From Corallium rubrum (lineage: Eukaryota; Cnidaria; Anthozoa; Scleralcyonacea; Coralliidae), in NCBI GenBank assembly GCA_964035015.1, contig OZ035998.1, positions 27,975,262 to 28,039,261 of the forward strand: a DNA stretch of 64,000 nucleotides, in the 5' to 3' direction. A program made the position numbers and the translations under genes. Positions within the stretch are counted from its first letter, which is position 1, and each line of letters begins with the position of its first letter. The notes under the pieces were generated by a model. That model was not told the origin of the DNA and did not search any database. It saw only the letters and a program-made list of their open reading frames with translations. Shown here piece by piece: positions 1 through 15,448 of this stretch.

Positions 1-237
1 AACAAACAAACAAACAAACAAACAAACAAACAAACAAACAAACAAACAAACAAACAAACAAACAACCAAAAACAAAAAACAAAACAAAACACAACAAAAC
101 AAAACAAAACAAAACAAAACAAAACAAAACAAAACAAAACAAAACAAAACAAAAAACAAAAAAAAAACAAAAAACAAAAAAAACAAAAAACAAGAAAAAC
201 AAAAAACAAACACAACAAAAAACAAACAAACCAACAA
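1..237. repeat. (AAAC)n / (AAAAC)n simple repeat
   Basis: About 64 bases of AAAC units pass into AAAAC units and A-rich derivatives. No coding signal is visible. Confidence 0.97.
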
Positions 238-780
238 AGAAACTATATGTTGGTTAAAAAGTTTTCACAAAAACACTACTCCTATATAGTCTGTCATGCG
301 AACTGCGTCAAATGACTTATCGTGGACACTTTATTATCTTAATATATGAATCAGTTTTGTATATAGCATTACTATTTTAATAAAGATTTGGTTTGGGGAT
401 GAAGTGCTCCCAAAGGTCACCCTCAACCCCATAGACTCATACGAATTGATGTAATTATAAGAATTAGTCGAAAGTAAGGAATGTCCAACTCGGGGATCTA
501 TTACCCCTTGGACATGTAGGATGCCCTTGGGGAACTACGACCCCTTGGGCAAAGTCCAACATGGGGATCTACCACCCCTAGGACATTAGACTAGAGTCCT
601 ACTTGGGGATTATTACCCCTATAGGACAACTAAGACCGTAACGTTGAGTTGTTGGGTGAGGCTGACCACAATTTTCACCATTCGGAGTACTTCTCCCCGA
701 ACCCTTCTCCCACAAAAACATTGCGTGTGTGTCATAGCTGTATTCTTAGTGTCGCAAAATATGCGTATAAGGAGTTGGAT
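238..780. other. Non-coding stretch with a degenerate short tandem repeat
   Basis: No gene is recognisable. From about 480 to 625 a motif of roughly 45-55 bases recurs, each copy containing GGGGAT followed by TAYYACCCC and GGAC. The copies differ enough that the array looks old. Confidence 0.6.
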
Positions 781-1380
781 CATTAAGGGTTAGCCTTTAC
801 TTTTTGACCGATTTTGGCCATTTTTTGAACTTTTGAAATAAGGTCTTAAAACGTCAAATAAGGCCTTTTTAGACGTTCTGTGGCAACGAGGAGTCTGTGT
901 CTGTGCTACATATTCATATTTGAGCCATATTTAAAAAGTCAAAAAAATGTAAATGGTTAGCCTTTACTTTTTGACCGATTATGGCCATTTTTCGAAATTT
1001 TGAAATAAGGTCGGAAATCGTCAAATAAAAAAGCCTTTTTAGACGTTCTGTGGCAACCAGAAGGCTGTAGTTGTGCTCAATACTCATTTGAGCCATATTT
1101 AAATAGTCGGCGGAAAATGTAAAGGGGTTTAGCCTTTACTTTTTCACCGATTTTGGCCATTTTTGCAAATTTTGTAATCGGGTCATAAAACGTCAAATCA
1201 AGCCTTTTCAAACGTTCTGTAGCAGAGAGGGTTCTGTATCTGCGCTACATATTCATATTTGAGCCATATTTAAAAAGTCGGGGAAAAAATAAAAAGGGGT
1301 TAGCCTTTGCTTTTTGACCGATTTTGGCCATTTTTCGAACTTTTGAAATAACATAAGAAAACGTCAAATAAAGCCCTTTT
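781..1380 (+). repeat. ~170-bp satellite array, left part
   Basis: Successive copies start TTAGCCTTTACTTTTTGACC at about 788, 957, 1130 and 1298, so the period is about 170 bp. Each copy carries AACGTCAAATAAAGCC, GACGTTCTGTGGCAAC and TTGAGCCATATTTAAA. The array stops at 1380, where the large transposon begins, and resumes in phase at 14217. Confidence 0.9.
1375..1380. repeat. Target-site duplication, left copy (CCTTTT)
   Basis: The six bases before the left terminal inverted repeat are CCTTTT, identical to the six after the right one at 14217-14222. Removing the element plus one copy restores a normal satellite unit (AAAGCCCTTTTAGATGTTC). Confidence 0.92.
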
Positions 1381-1718
1381 TACGGTGGCCCGTATGTGCA
1401 ATGCACAAAACAAAATGTCAGTGCACAAACAAAAGTTCGAATGCACAACAAAATAAAGCGTAATGCACAACGACAAAATTTACCCCTAATGCACGACAAA
1501 ATTTTCCCCGATGCACGACAAAATTTTCCCCAATGCACGACAAAATTTTCCCCAATGCACGACAAAATTTTCCCCAATGCACGACAAAATGTAGGACGAT
1601 GCACTGAATGCAGAACAAAATTTACAGCAATGCACAACAAAGTTTAACCCAGTGCACAACAAAAATTAAACGAGATGCACAACAAAGAGTTCTCGGTATT
1701 TAACAAATGGGGTTTGGG
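1381..1718 (+). repeat. Left terminal inverted repeat of the HECT transposon
   Basis: It matches the reverse complement of 13896-14216 closely. It is itself a tandem array of a roughly 22-base motif around ATGCACGACAAAATTTTCCC, with end variants such as GTGCACAAACAAAAG. More than a dozen TGCAC sites occur per arm. Such arrays commonly act as transposase binding sites; that role is inferred here. Confidence 0.95.
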
Positions 1719-2127
1719 TAGGACAACAACAGCACAACTGAACACTACGCAGATTCTCGCATTTGTAATAAATAGAACGGCGAAGGCGACGCCGTGCGTT
1801 CAGCGTTCCAGCATATTGGAACGTGTCTAGTATGATATGAAGCATCACTCAATAGCCATTAAGGATATAGCATTGAAAAACCAAAAGTGACGTACTGCTG
1901 TAGTAGCAGCGACTAAACATGCTATGACGCCAAGAAGATAGATCACAAAGTTAGACTTTTATTGGCACACTAACACTGGAAAATATAGTATCCAATTTCC
2001 TAACTGAATAAACTGATTACATGACAGTGCTTCGTTATAACTGTAAAAATCTTTTTCTCATATCAATTAGTACAATGTATATTATCTTGTGATGAAATAA
2101 ATTATTATTATAGCCATATTACAAATA
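1719..2127. other. Subterminal region of the transposon, no gene seen
   Basis: About 400 bases lie between the inverted repeat and the 92-bp repeats. No ORF or known repeat is visible. It may hold part of the promoter of the HECT gene. Confidence 0.5.
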
Positions 2128-2690
2128 ACCATGCGGACTGCGCGTTTGCTTACGCAAGAGAAATACATATTTCACAACAACCATGACTGCGCATTTGTTT
2201 ACGCAAGAGAAAAACATATTTCACAACAACAATCAGACTGCGCGTTTGCTTACGCAAGAGAAATACAAATTTCATAACAACCATCACTGCATGCGCATTT
2301 GTTTACGCAAGAGAAATACGTTATCAACCGTGACTGCGCATTTACGCAAGAGAAATACAAATTTCATAACAACCATCATTGTATGCGCATTTGTTTACGC
2401 AAGAGAAATACGTTATCAACCGTGACTGCGCATTCACGCAAGAGAAATACAAATTTCATAACAACCATCATTGTATGCGCATTTGTTTACGCAAGAGAAA
2501 TACGTTATCAACCGTGACTGCGCATTTACGCAAGAGAAATACAAATTTCATAACAACCATCATTGCATGCGCATTTGTTTACGCAAGAGAAATACGTTAT
2601 CAACCGTGACTGCGCATTTATTAATTTACGCAAGAGAAATATCTCACAACAATCACGTTTGTTTGCGCAAGAGAAATAAATCTGCTGAGT
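2128..2690 (+). repeat. Upstream tandem repeats (92-bp composite unit)
   Basis: Copies contain TGACTGCGCATTTACGC, AAGAGAAATACAAATTTCAT, AACAACCATCATTG and ATGCGCATTTGTTTACGC. The full unit repeats every 92 bases between about 2300 and 2610 and is built from two related half-units. The array ends about 200 bases before the HECT start codon, so it may act as an enhancer or promoter array; no test of this is possible here. Confidence 0.9.
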
Positions 2691-2889
2691 AACTCTAACC
2701 ACAGTTACGTCAAGATATAAGCGCACTTGGAATATATTTAACGAAGTTTGAGAGAACTACCGAACCAAAAAGGCAAGAACCTCGGCACAGTCATTTATCG
2801 CGGGAAAATCCGCATAACGTTAAATAGTCTTTCATCTAGCTTCAGTGCTCCTTTTAACCATCTGAAACCAGGCGAAAGGTTTGTGAGAA

Positions 2890-7945
<5,056 letters not shown>

Positions 7946-7951
7946 GCTATA

Positions 7952-7954
<3 letters not shown>

Positions 7955-8021
<67 letters not shown>
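7955..8021. repeat. (AT)n microsatellite
   Basis: Pure AT begins about ten bases after the HECT stop codon. Confidence 0.97.
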
Positions 8022-8026
<5 letters not shown>

Positions 8027-8132
8027 CCAAGTAAATAAATATACCAAGTAAATATGTTAGTAGTAGATTGAAGAGTGCTCGATACCTGTACATAGGCAGA
8101 GCGGATTTAACTGACTGTTTCTTACTTAAAAC

Positions 8133-8137
<5 letters not shown>

Positions 8138-8172
<35 letters not shown>

Positions 8173-8882
8173 GCATGACAAAATTTAATTACTATATTCT
8201 GATTGGCTGAGAGGAGTACAATTATTTTATTAATTGTACTGCAGTACAATTAATACAAATAGAGAAGGCCCTGGGAATGAGGTTGACAATAAAATTTAAA
8301 ATGGTGGCCAATTTCTGCAATGGAAAGTTTTCACATTTCCAACGACTTGTGGTACACTATGAACTAAAAATTCCATTTATTAAATCCATAAAAATTCCAT
8401 TTATTAAATGCCATAAAAATTCCATAAATATTTTGAATTGAGTACAGAGAACACTCAGAGTGAAAATGTATCTTGTCAAGTAATGAAACAAGGTGTGAGT
8501 GAGTATGAAGCGTACGTGTTGTAATTTTGTCATGCATATAATAAATGAGTAATCATGATTTTGCTCGTACAATTAAAGATTTACACTACTTGTGATATTT
8601 GAAAATTATGTGAAATTTTGGCAAAATTTTCAAATATCACTTGCAATGTAAATCCTTAATAATTAAAATAACTCATTAATAATTCATGAGAAAACACAAA
8701 GGAAATCAGTAGTACCATGTCTGTGGTTTGGATGTTGGAGGAAGAAATTGCATAAATTGCAAACTTTTACCTTGATTTTCTCTTCGAAAACTTTGTTCAA
8801 AAACCTCGGCTTTGTCCCGGTTTTCAACAAACGTCTCGGTGTTTGGATATCCTGATGAAACACTCCTCCTCATGTATGATAT
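8138..8882. repeat. Duplicated segment A, copy 1
   Basis: It starts in an AT tract and continues TTATATGCATGACAAAATT, then contains a palindrome around TAATTGTACTGCAGTACAAT, CCCTGGGAATGAGGTTGAC and TTCAAATATCACTTGCAATG. From about 8166 it is the same as 10871-11587, offset 2705 bases. Related diverged copies lie at about 32100 and 61290, so A contains an interspersed repeat family. Confidence 0.9.
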
Positions 8883-9148
8883 ATGAGGCCTAAAAGGCCG
8901 AAACGGTACCGTCTGTAGTTAGATATCGCTCTATGGCCTTTAGGTGATATTGAGCGCTCTACAGGATGAGCCATTGCTGCTTACGCATTGTGCGCACGCT
9001 CACTGCTTGCAGTTTGAGCGTTCTGGCATGGTTTTGATGTCCCACAATTTGTGAGGCACCAAAGGTGACTTAAATAGCAGTTACCTTCATCCTGCTCATC
9101 AGCACTACACTGATGAGGCCCAAAAGGCCGAAACGGTACCGTCTGTAG

Positions 9149-9149
<1 letters not shown>
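8883..9149 (+). repeat. Retrozyme-like tandem unit (230 bp) with hammerhead ribozyme
   Basis: AAAAGGCCGAAACGGTACC followed by GTCTGTAGTT occurs twice, exactly 230 bases apart (cleavage cytosines at 8913 and 9143). The first copy lacks the left part of the ribozyme core and the second is complete. The unit has no ORF. Tandem hammerheads spaced by a few hundred bases are the genomic signature of retrozymes, non-autonomous retroelements that form small circular RNAs. The retrozyme label is inference; the ribozyme fold is directly visible. Confidence 0.78.
9104..9149 (+). ncRNA. Hammerhead ribozyme, type I with minimal stem III
   Basis: All core elements are present in order. Stem I is ACTACA pairing with TGTAGT. 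Then come the core CTGATGA, stem II GGCC-CAAAA-GGCC, the core GAAA, stem III from the self-complementary CGGTACCG, and TC at the cleavage site, with predicted cleavage after C9143. Stem I is six perfect pairs and stem II four. A stem III this short usually needs dimerisation, known for Penelope-like elements and retrozymes. Confidence 0.87.

Positions 9150-9151
<2 letters not shown>

Positions 9152-9181
<30 letters not shown>
9152..9181. repeat. (AT)n microsatellite
   Basis: A short AT tract separates the hammerhead unit from the SINE pair. Confidence 0.95.
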
Positions 9182-9182
<1 letters not shown>

Positions 9183-9640
9183 CATGTTCTAAGGATTTAG
9201 GGTGAAGGAAATTCGAGTGTAGAATATATACATTTTAAGACCAAACCGGGAGCAGTTGCGAAAAATGCAACTACACAGGCCCTCCGGCAGGAATTGAACC
9301 CACGACCTTGCGATTCTAGTGCAATGCTCGAGTGAAATGCCCAATATCATTTATAATATACCCAATTCTCTCCTGGCATTACCACCTTATTATGTATACA
9401 GAACTCGCGATCGAGCTCTCAGCAACGGCCTCCGTGGCTCAGTGGTCAGAGCATTGCACTAGAATCGCAAGGTCGTGGGTTCAATTCCTGCCGGAGGGCC
9501 TGTGTAGTTGCATTTTTCGCAACTGCTCCCGGTTTGGTCTTAAAATGTATATATTCTACACTCGAATTTTCCTTCACCCTAAATCCTTAGAACATGCTGT
9601 GTAATCGAGTGAAATGCCCAATATCATTTATATATTACAG
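9181..9640. repeat. Head-to-head pair of tRNA-derived SINEs
   Basis: The arms begin AGCATGTTCTAAGGATTTAG and end with its inverse at 9598. The plus copy has a tRNA-like head at about 9427-9500: D-stem GCTC/GAGC, a loop with anticodon position AGA, B box GGGTTCAATTCC, and an acceptor-like CCTCCG/CGGAGG. The body is TTGGTCTTAAAATGTATATA to ACACTCGAATTTTCC and the tail ATCGAGTGAAATGCCCAATA. The minus copy is the same without the start of the head. Confidence 0.82.
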
Positions 9641-9641
9641 T

Positions 9642-10464
9642 CAACTCGGCCCACTTACCAACTCGGACCACCAACTCGGCCCAGTCAAGTACTAACTCGG
9701 CCCAACGATTATGCCAACTCGGCCCAGTCAAAAACCAACTCGGCCCAATTAAGTGCCAACTCGGCCCAGTCAAAAACCAACTCGGCTCACTTAATAATTT
9801 TAAATCAAACAATAAATTTATCGGGCATAGTGGTGTATTTTGCTGGCTAAAATGAAACGTAATCCTTACGACCGAGTTATTAAGTTACTCGCTTAAAATC
9901 GGGCGAAGAATTTTTTTTTTTCAGAATTCTATATTACTCAGTAAGAAATAGAGCAGAGCAAGAGTACTGGGTTTTGATAGTTTTATTTAAATATGAAGAA
10001 GAAAGTAAACATATAATTCGGCAATGAAATGATATTTTCGGCAATGAAATGATATTTTCGGCAATCGGAAATGATATTTTCGGCAGTGAAATGATATTTT
10101 CGGCAGTGAAATGATATTTTCGGCAGTGAAATGATATTTTCGGCAGTGAAATGATATTTTCGGCAGTGAAATGGTATTTTCGGCAGTGAAATATATTTTC
10201 GGCAGTGAAATGATATTTTCGGCAGTGAAATATATTTTCGGTAGTGAAAGATGTTTTCTCAATGAAATATATTTTCGGCGGTAAAATATATTTTCGGTAG
10301 TGAAAGATGTTTTGGCAATGAAATATATTTTCGGCGGTAAAATATATTTTCGGCAATGAAATATGTCCTCTGCGGAACAGGAATGCATGACATGTACGTG
10401 GGCCGAGATGGCATGCACGTGGGCCGAGTTGGTATGGGCCGAGATGGTTAATGGGCCGAGTTGA
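9642..10464. mobile_element. Non-autonomous element with CTCGGCCCA subterminal repeats and a 20-bp minisatellite
   Basis: It begins GTCAACTCGGCCCA and ends TGGGCCGAGTTGAC. Both ends carry several direct or inverted CAACTCGGCCCA motifs (about seven at 9644-9800, four at 10399-10462). The middle, 10018-10362, is a tandem repeat of a 20-base unit, ATGATATTTTCGGCAGTGAA, about 17 copies, degenerating towards the right. No coding region is present. The superfamily is unknown. Confidence 0.7.
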
Positions 10465-10483
10465 CCGGCTTCCCTATGGGTTT

Positions 10484-10836
10484 GCCTCTATAACATTCTA
10501 TATGTATATAGTTATAATATTGCTTAATATCCATTACCCAACAGTGGCTTTATGCATAAAACTCAGAGTAGTAACATTAATATCTTAAGAAATCATTTGT
10601 ATATGTACAGTATATACATGTACACTCATACTGTGCTTGTGCACTAACCACTGTGCTACCCAAATAGATTTCCTGGACAGGAAAGCTGAGGATGTTGGTT
10701 ACTAGGAAGCACATTGGTTAGTGCACATGCTTTTCACCTCTGCAACCCAATTTCTGCTCGATGATGTTACATGATTAAAATTAAACCTAATTTTTGCTTA
10801 GAAGATTGCTTCCAGTTTCATTTTACTAAATAGACA

Positions 10837-10838
<2 letters not shown>
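10484..10838. repeat. Duplicated segment B, copy 1
   Basis: GCCTCTATAACATTCTATAT to TTGCTTCCAGTTTCATTTTA matches 11981-12332 with small differences. It includes a degenerate tRNA-like SINE head (GGTTAGTGCACATGCTTTTC ACCTCTGC). Order in the transposon is A1 ... B1, A2 ... B2, consistent with one segmental duplication followed by different insertions between A and B. Confidence 0.88.
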
Positions 10839-10839
<1 letters not shown>

Positions 10840-10877
<38 letters not shown>

Positions 10878-11589
10878 GCATGACAAAATTTAATTACTAT
10901 ATTCTGATTGGCTGAGAGGAGTACAATTATTTTATTAATTGTACTGCAGTACAATTAATACAAATAGAGAAGGCCCTGGGAATGAGGTTGACAATAAAAT
11001 TTAAAATGGTGGCCAATTTCTGCAATGGAAAGTTTTCACATTTCCAACGACTTGTGGTACACTATGAACTAAAAATTCCATTTATTAAATCCATAAAAAT
11101 TCCATTTATTAAATGCCATAAAAATTCCATAAATATTTTGAATTGAGTACAGAGAACACTCAGAGTGAAAATGTATCTTGTCAAGTAATGAAACAAGGTG
11201 TGAGTGAGTATGAAGCGTACGTGTTGTAATTTTGTCATGCATATAATAAATGAGTAATCATGATTTTGCTCGTACAATTAAAGATTTACACTACTTGTGA
11301 TATTTGAAAATTATGTGAAATTTTGGCAAAATTTTCAAATATCACTTGCAATGTAAATCCTTAATAATTAAAATAACTCATTAATAATTCATGAGAAAAC
11401 ACAAAGGAAATCAGTAGTACCATGTCTGTGGTTTGGATGTTGGAGGAAGAAATTGCATAAATTGCAAACTTTTACCTTGATTTTCTCTTCGAAAACTTTG
11501 TTCAAAAACCTCGGCTTTGTCCCGGTTTTCAACAAACGTCTCGGTGTTTGGATATCCTGATGAAACACTCCTCCTCATGTATGATATAT

Positions 11590-11590
<1 letters not shown>
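10840..11590. repeat. Duplicated segment A, copy 2
   Basis: From 10871 the sequence equals copy 1 at offset 2705, with no mismatch that I noticed, and ends at the same ATGTATGATATAT point. This near-identity implies a recent duplication inside the transposon. Confidence 0.92.

Positions 11591-11593
<3 letters not shown>

Positions 11594-11673
<80 letters not shown>
11594..11673. repeat. (AT)n microsatellite
   Basis: About 40 AT units immediately follow segment A copy 2. Confidence 0.97.
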
Positions 11674-11676
<3 letters not shown>

Positions 11677-11980
11677 AGCTTTTTTCATCATACAACAGAT
11701 CTTTAGGACACTATCTTATCTGTATTGTACAATACAAAAGCTTCTTTCAACAGCAGTTTAACAAAATACATATTGGTTTTATTCAGAATTTTTTTCAACA
11801 AGCTTACATATGTATATATATATGATAGTTGACTCAAAGACTCAAGCTCTACTTTCATCAACTATTCACTCATAGAAATTTCAAGCTCATAGTCTATTCT
11901 AATTGTTAAATACATTGAATTATATATTACTATCACATCAAGAGCAACATTCATATCCAAGTTGGAGCCTTCTATGGTCT
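11674..11980. other. Unassigned spacer between A2 and B2
   Basis: No gene or recognisable repeat is visible. This stretch has no counterpart between A1 and B1, where the ribozyme unit, SINE pair and 9642 element sit. Confidence 0.5.
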
Positions 11981-12425
11981 GCCTCTATAACATTCTATAT
12001 GTATATAGTTATAATATTGCTTAATATCCATTACCCAACAGTGGCTTTATGCATAAAACTCAGAGTAGTAACATTAATATCTTAAGAAATCATTTGTATA
12101 TGTGCAGTATATACATGTACTCATACTGTGCTTGTGCACTAACCACTGTGCTACCAACACCCCCAGTAGATTTCCTGGACAGGAAAGCTGAGGATGTTGG
12201 TTACTTGGTTAGTGCACATGCTTTTCACCTCTGCAACCCAATTTCTGCTCGATGATGTTACATGATTAAAATTAAACCTACTTTTTGCTTAGAAGATTGC
12301 TTCCAGTTTCATTTTACCAAATTATAGACAGTCAAGTTTCCTGTGGGTAATAAGGGATAGCCCTTACTTATTGGACTCCCAAGGAAAACCGTTTAATTAT
12401 AACTGATAGGGTTATCCAGTATACT
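11981..12425 (+). repeat. Segment B copy 2 with a degenerate SINE
   Basis: It matches 10484-10838 and then continues with TTAATTATAACTGATAGGGTTATCCAGTATA, the tail seen at about 31740-31790 and, inverted, near 45060. The head GGTTAGTGCACATGC resembles the tRNA-like head at 45290, so a full but diverged SINE seems to span about 12176-12425. Confidence 0.65.
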
Positions 12426-12478
12426 TAAAATTAAATGCTGTGTTAGCAGTTACATCAGTATAACAATGAAGATATAAC

Positions 12479-13759
12479 TCAACCCTGAGCAATTTCACTA
12501 AGAGTGTGATACATAGCAAGAGCTTGTCTCCAATTTGTAGGTTGCAACAGACCAAGCTCTTCTTTAACTGTTTGAAAATATTCTTGGATAATACTTTCTT
12601 CTTCATAGCCATGACATTATTGAGACATATCTTGAAATTGAACTTGAGTGACAAGTTTAATATGATCTAGTGCACCTGTGCACTCTGGAAGGAAGTACAG
12701 TTCATCAGGTCTTCCAGCAACAGTGTCAAATCTTGATTTCCTAATATAATGAGAGTTCCAGTGTTGCTTTACAAAATTTAAATCTTGTTGCAATAGCTGG
12801 GAAAAACAATACCAAAGACATTCCTTTTGCATATCATTTGCAGTATTCAAGTGTCCTTCTTCAACTAAGTCTTTAAAGAAATTTATCCACCAGTTGGAGC
12901 GGTTCTTTCGTAGAAATGACCACCAACACTCGATGCGTTGATTAGCAGGTGATGATCCATATCGATGTGCCTTGACTCCAGCAAAACTGTCTTCACCACC
13001 ACTTCTAAAATAAGCCTGTATTGCAGCCATAATGACATTTTCAGTCCCATTATCTGTTCTCAATAATGTTGGACATCCACCATACTTTTCAACTGCATCG
13101 AGAAAGTGTTGACCTGTGACAGTGGGGTCATTATTTGTCTTGCATACTTTCAACCACAAGACCTTCCGACTATAGCCATCAATACAACCATGTATTGGAA
13201 AGCCATATGGCTTCAGCTTATCATAACCATCTACATGCCATGAATGATTGGGCCCTGGTGTGTAATAACTTCTTCGCCGGAGGCGTCTTGCTCTTCTTCC
13301 CTGTACACCTTCAGGATCTAATTCATTTATAAGTGTTCGGACGGTTTCTCTAGGGACTTGCTTCCCCTCCATTTGCAAGGTGTGCCAAACAGCTCGGTAA
13401 CCACCTGAGCAGCCAGGACCATCAAGCTCTTCTTGAACACTATGACGAACGGCATTTAGGTCGTAGTTGTTGTTCTTTCTTCGGAGACCAGTTATTCGAA
13501 GCTTGGTATGAAGTGTCCGTAAGGAAATCTCAATACCGTGATATTTAGAGAGAAACAGTAGAATTTTCTGATAAGCAAAGCCCTGTTTGAAATAACGTGT
13601 TATCAATTCGTCACAGGTCTCACCCTCAGCAATTAGCTCTTCATCGACGTTGCCATGTAAAACTTCTTGATCGTTTCTCAACTCTGGTAACTCACGTCCG
13701 CAAAATGGGCAATATTTGAAAGTAACTTGCACAGTTTCACCACAAAAAGGACAAAACAT
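12479..13759 (-). CDS. Zinc-ribbon integrase-fold DDE transposase (one in-frame stop near the C-terminus)
   Basis: The intronless frame starts at ATG 13757-13759 and is open for 380 codons to TAA at 12617-12619. After that stop the same frame stays coding-like for 45 codons (including YEEESIIQEYFQTVKEELG) to TGA at 12479-12481, so the original protein was probably 426 residues. Residues 1-24 form a zinc ribbon (C3, C6, C17, C20), as in the HECT protein. Residues 45-100 look like a helix-turn-helix (ITRYFKQGFAYQKILLFLSK). Residues 170-290 are an integrase core with D177 (WHVDGYDKL), D236 (RTDNGTEN) and E277 (NQRIECWW), 40 residues between the last two. It should cut and join the element ends at the TGCAC-rich repeats. 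The stop lies after the catalytic core, so a shortened enzyme may still act. The nearest relatives by style are IS3-like/IS3EU transposases (inference). Confidence 0.9.
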
Positions 13760-13895
13760 TCATGTACTGAGTTCTACTTAACTTACCTCTATTAAACTAT
13801 TACAACGACAATAAAATCAAATGAATCCGGTTGTTTTTCAGTGATTTCACTTCCAACTGTCGCGATCTTATCAATGCTGTATTGTTACGTATAGT
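13760..13895. promoter_or_regulatory. Presumed promoter region of the transposase gene
   Basis: Only 136 bases separate the transposase start codon from the right inverted repeat, so the promoter must lie here or in the repeat itself. No clear TATA box stands out. Assigned by position only. Confidence 0.35.
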
Positions 13896-14216
13896 CCCCC
13901 AGACCCCATTTTTTAAATACCGAGAACTTTTTGTTGTGCATCTCATTTAATTTTTGTTGTGCACTGGGTTAAACTTTGTTGTGCATTGCTGTAAACTTTG
14001 TTCTGCATTCAGTGCTGCATTGGGGAAAATTTTGTCGTGCATTGGGGAAAATTTTGTCGTGCATCGGGGAAAATTTTGTCGTACATCGCGGAAAATTTTG
14101 TCGTGCATTAGCGGTAAATTATGTCGTTGTGCATTGCGCTTTATTTTGTTGTGCATTCGAACTTTTGTTTGTGCACTGACATTTTGTTTTGTGCATTGCA
14201 CATACGGGCCACCGTA
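13896..14216 (-). repeat. Right terminal inverted repeat of the HECT transposon
   Basis: It ends GCACATACGGGCCACCGTA and is the inverse of 1381-1718. It is 17 bases shorter because it holds slightly less of the TGCACGACAAAATTTTCCC array; otherwise differences are scattered single bases. Confidence 0.95.
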
Positions 14217-14222
14217 CCTTTT
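14217..14222. repeat. Target-site duplication, right copy (CCTTTT)
   Basis: It is identical to 1375-1380 and is followed directly by the second half of a satellite unit (AGATGTTCTGTGGCAACC). Confidence 0.92.
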
Positions 14223-15448
14223 AGATGTTCTGTGGCAACCAGAAGGCTGTAGTTGTTCTAAAGATTCATATTTGAGGCATATTTAAAAAGACGGGTAAAA
14301 ATGTTAAGGGGGTTAGCCTTTACTTTTAAACGATTTTGGCAATTTTTCGAGCATGAGAAATAATGTCTGGAAACGTCAAAGAAAGCCTTTTTAGACGTTC
14401 TGTGGCAACGGGAAGGCTGTATCTGTGTTAAATATTCATATTTGAGACGTATTTAAAGAGTCGAAAAAAATAAAAAGGGGTTAGCCTTTACTTTTTGACC
14501 AATTTTGGCCATTTTTCGAACTTTTGAAATAACATAATAAATCGTCAAATAAAGCCTTTCTCGACGTTCAGTGGCAACCAGAAGGCTGTAGTTGTTCTAA
14601 ATATTCATATGTGAGCCATATTTGAAAAGTCGAAAAAAAATGTAAATGGTTAGCCTTTACTTTTGAACGATTTTTGCAATTTTTCGAACTTTAGAAATAA
14701 GATCAGAAATCGTCAAATAAAGCCTTTTAGACGTTCTGTGGCAACCAGAAGGCTGCAGTTGTGCTAAATATTCATTTGAGCCATATTTAAAAAGTCGAAA
14801 AAGAATGTTAAGGGGTTAGCCAGCCTTTACTTTTTGACCGATTTTGGCCATTTTGCGAACTTTTGAAATAGGGTCACAAAACGTCAAATAAAGCCTTTTT
14901 AGGCTTTCAATGGCAAAAAATGTAAAGGGTTAGCCTTTAATTTTTGACCGATTTTGGCCATTTTTTTCAATTTTCGAAATAAGGACATAAAACGTCAAAT
15001 AAAGCCTTTTTGGCGTTCTGTGGTAACGAGAAAGCTGTATCATTACTAAAAATTCATATTTGAGCCATATTTATAAAGTCGAAAAAAAATGTAAGGGTTA
15101 GGCTTTACTTTTTGACCGATTTTGGCCATTTTTCTAAATTTTGAAATACCGTCATAAAATGTCAAATAAAGCCTTTTGAGACGTTCTGTGGCAACGAGAA
15201 GGCTGTAGTTGTTTTTGAGCCATTTTTAAAAAATCGGGAAAAAATGTAAAGGGTAACCGCTAGACTGACTTTGGCCATTTTTCGAAATTTTGAAATACCG
15301 TCATAAAACGTCAAGTAAAGCCTTTTAGACTTTCTGTGGCAAGGAAAAGTCTGTCATAAAACGTCAAATAAAGCCTTCTTAATTGTATCTGTGCTACATA
15401 TTCATATTTGAGCCATATTTAAAAAGTCGGAAAAAAATGTTAAGGGGG
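14217..15448 (+). repeat. ~170-bp satellite array, right part
   Basis: About seven units continue the array interrupted at 1380. Several are shortened (for example around 14900 and 15240). Units keep TTAGCCTTTACTTTTTGACC and GTCAAATAAAGCCTTTT. Confidence 0.9.

Noticed and set aside
1-240. Telomere-like repeat at the left edge
   Set aside because: The units are AAAC and AAAAC, not TTAGGG or a known telomere repeat.
9427-9500. A tRNA gene with anticodon AGA
   Set aside because: The cloverleaf is imperfect (mismatches in acceptor and anticodon stems), there is no long variable arm as tRNA-Ser needs, and the same sequence recurs as part of a SINE pair.
10018-10362. CRISPR-like regular repeats
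   Set aside because: The 20-base units are contiguous without unique spacers; it is a minisatellite in a eukaryotic element.
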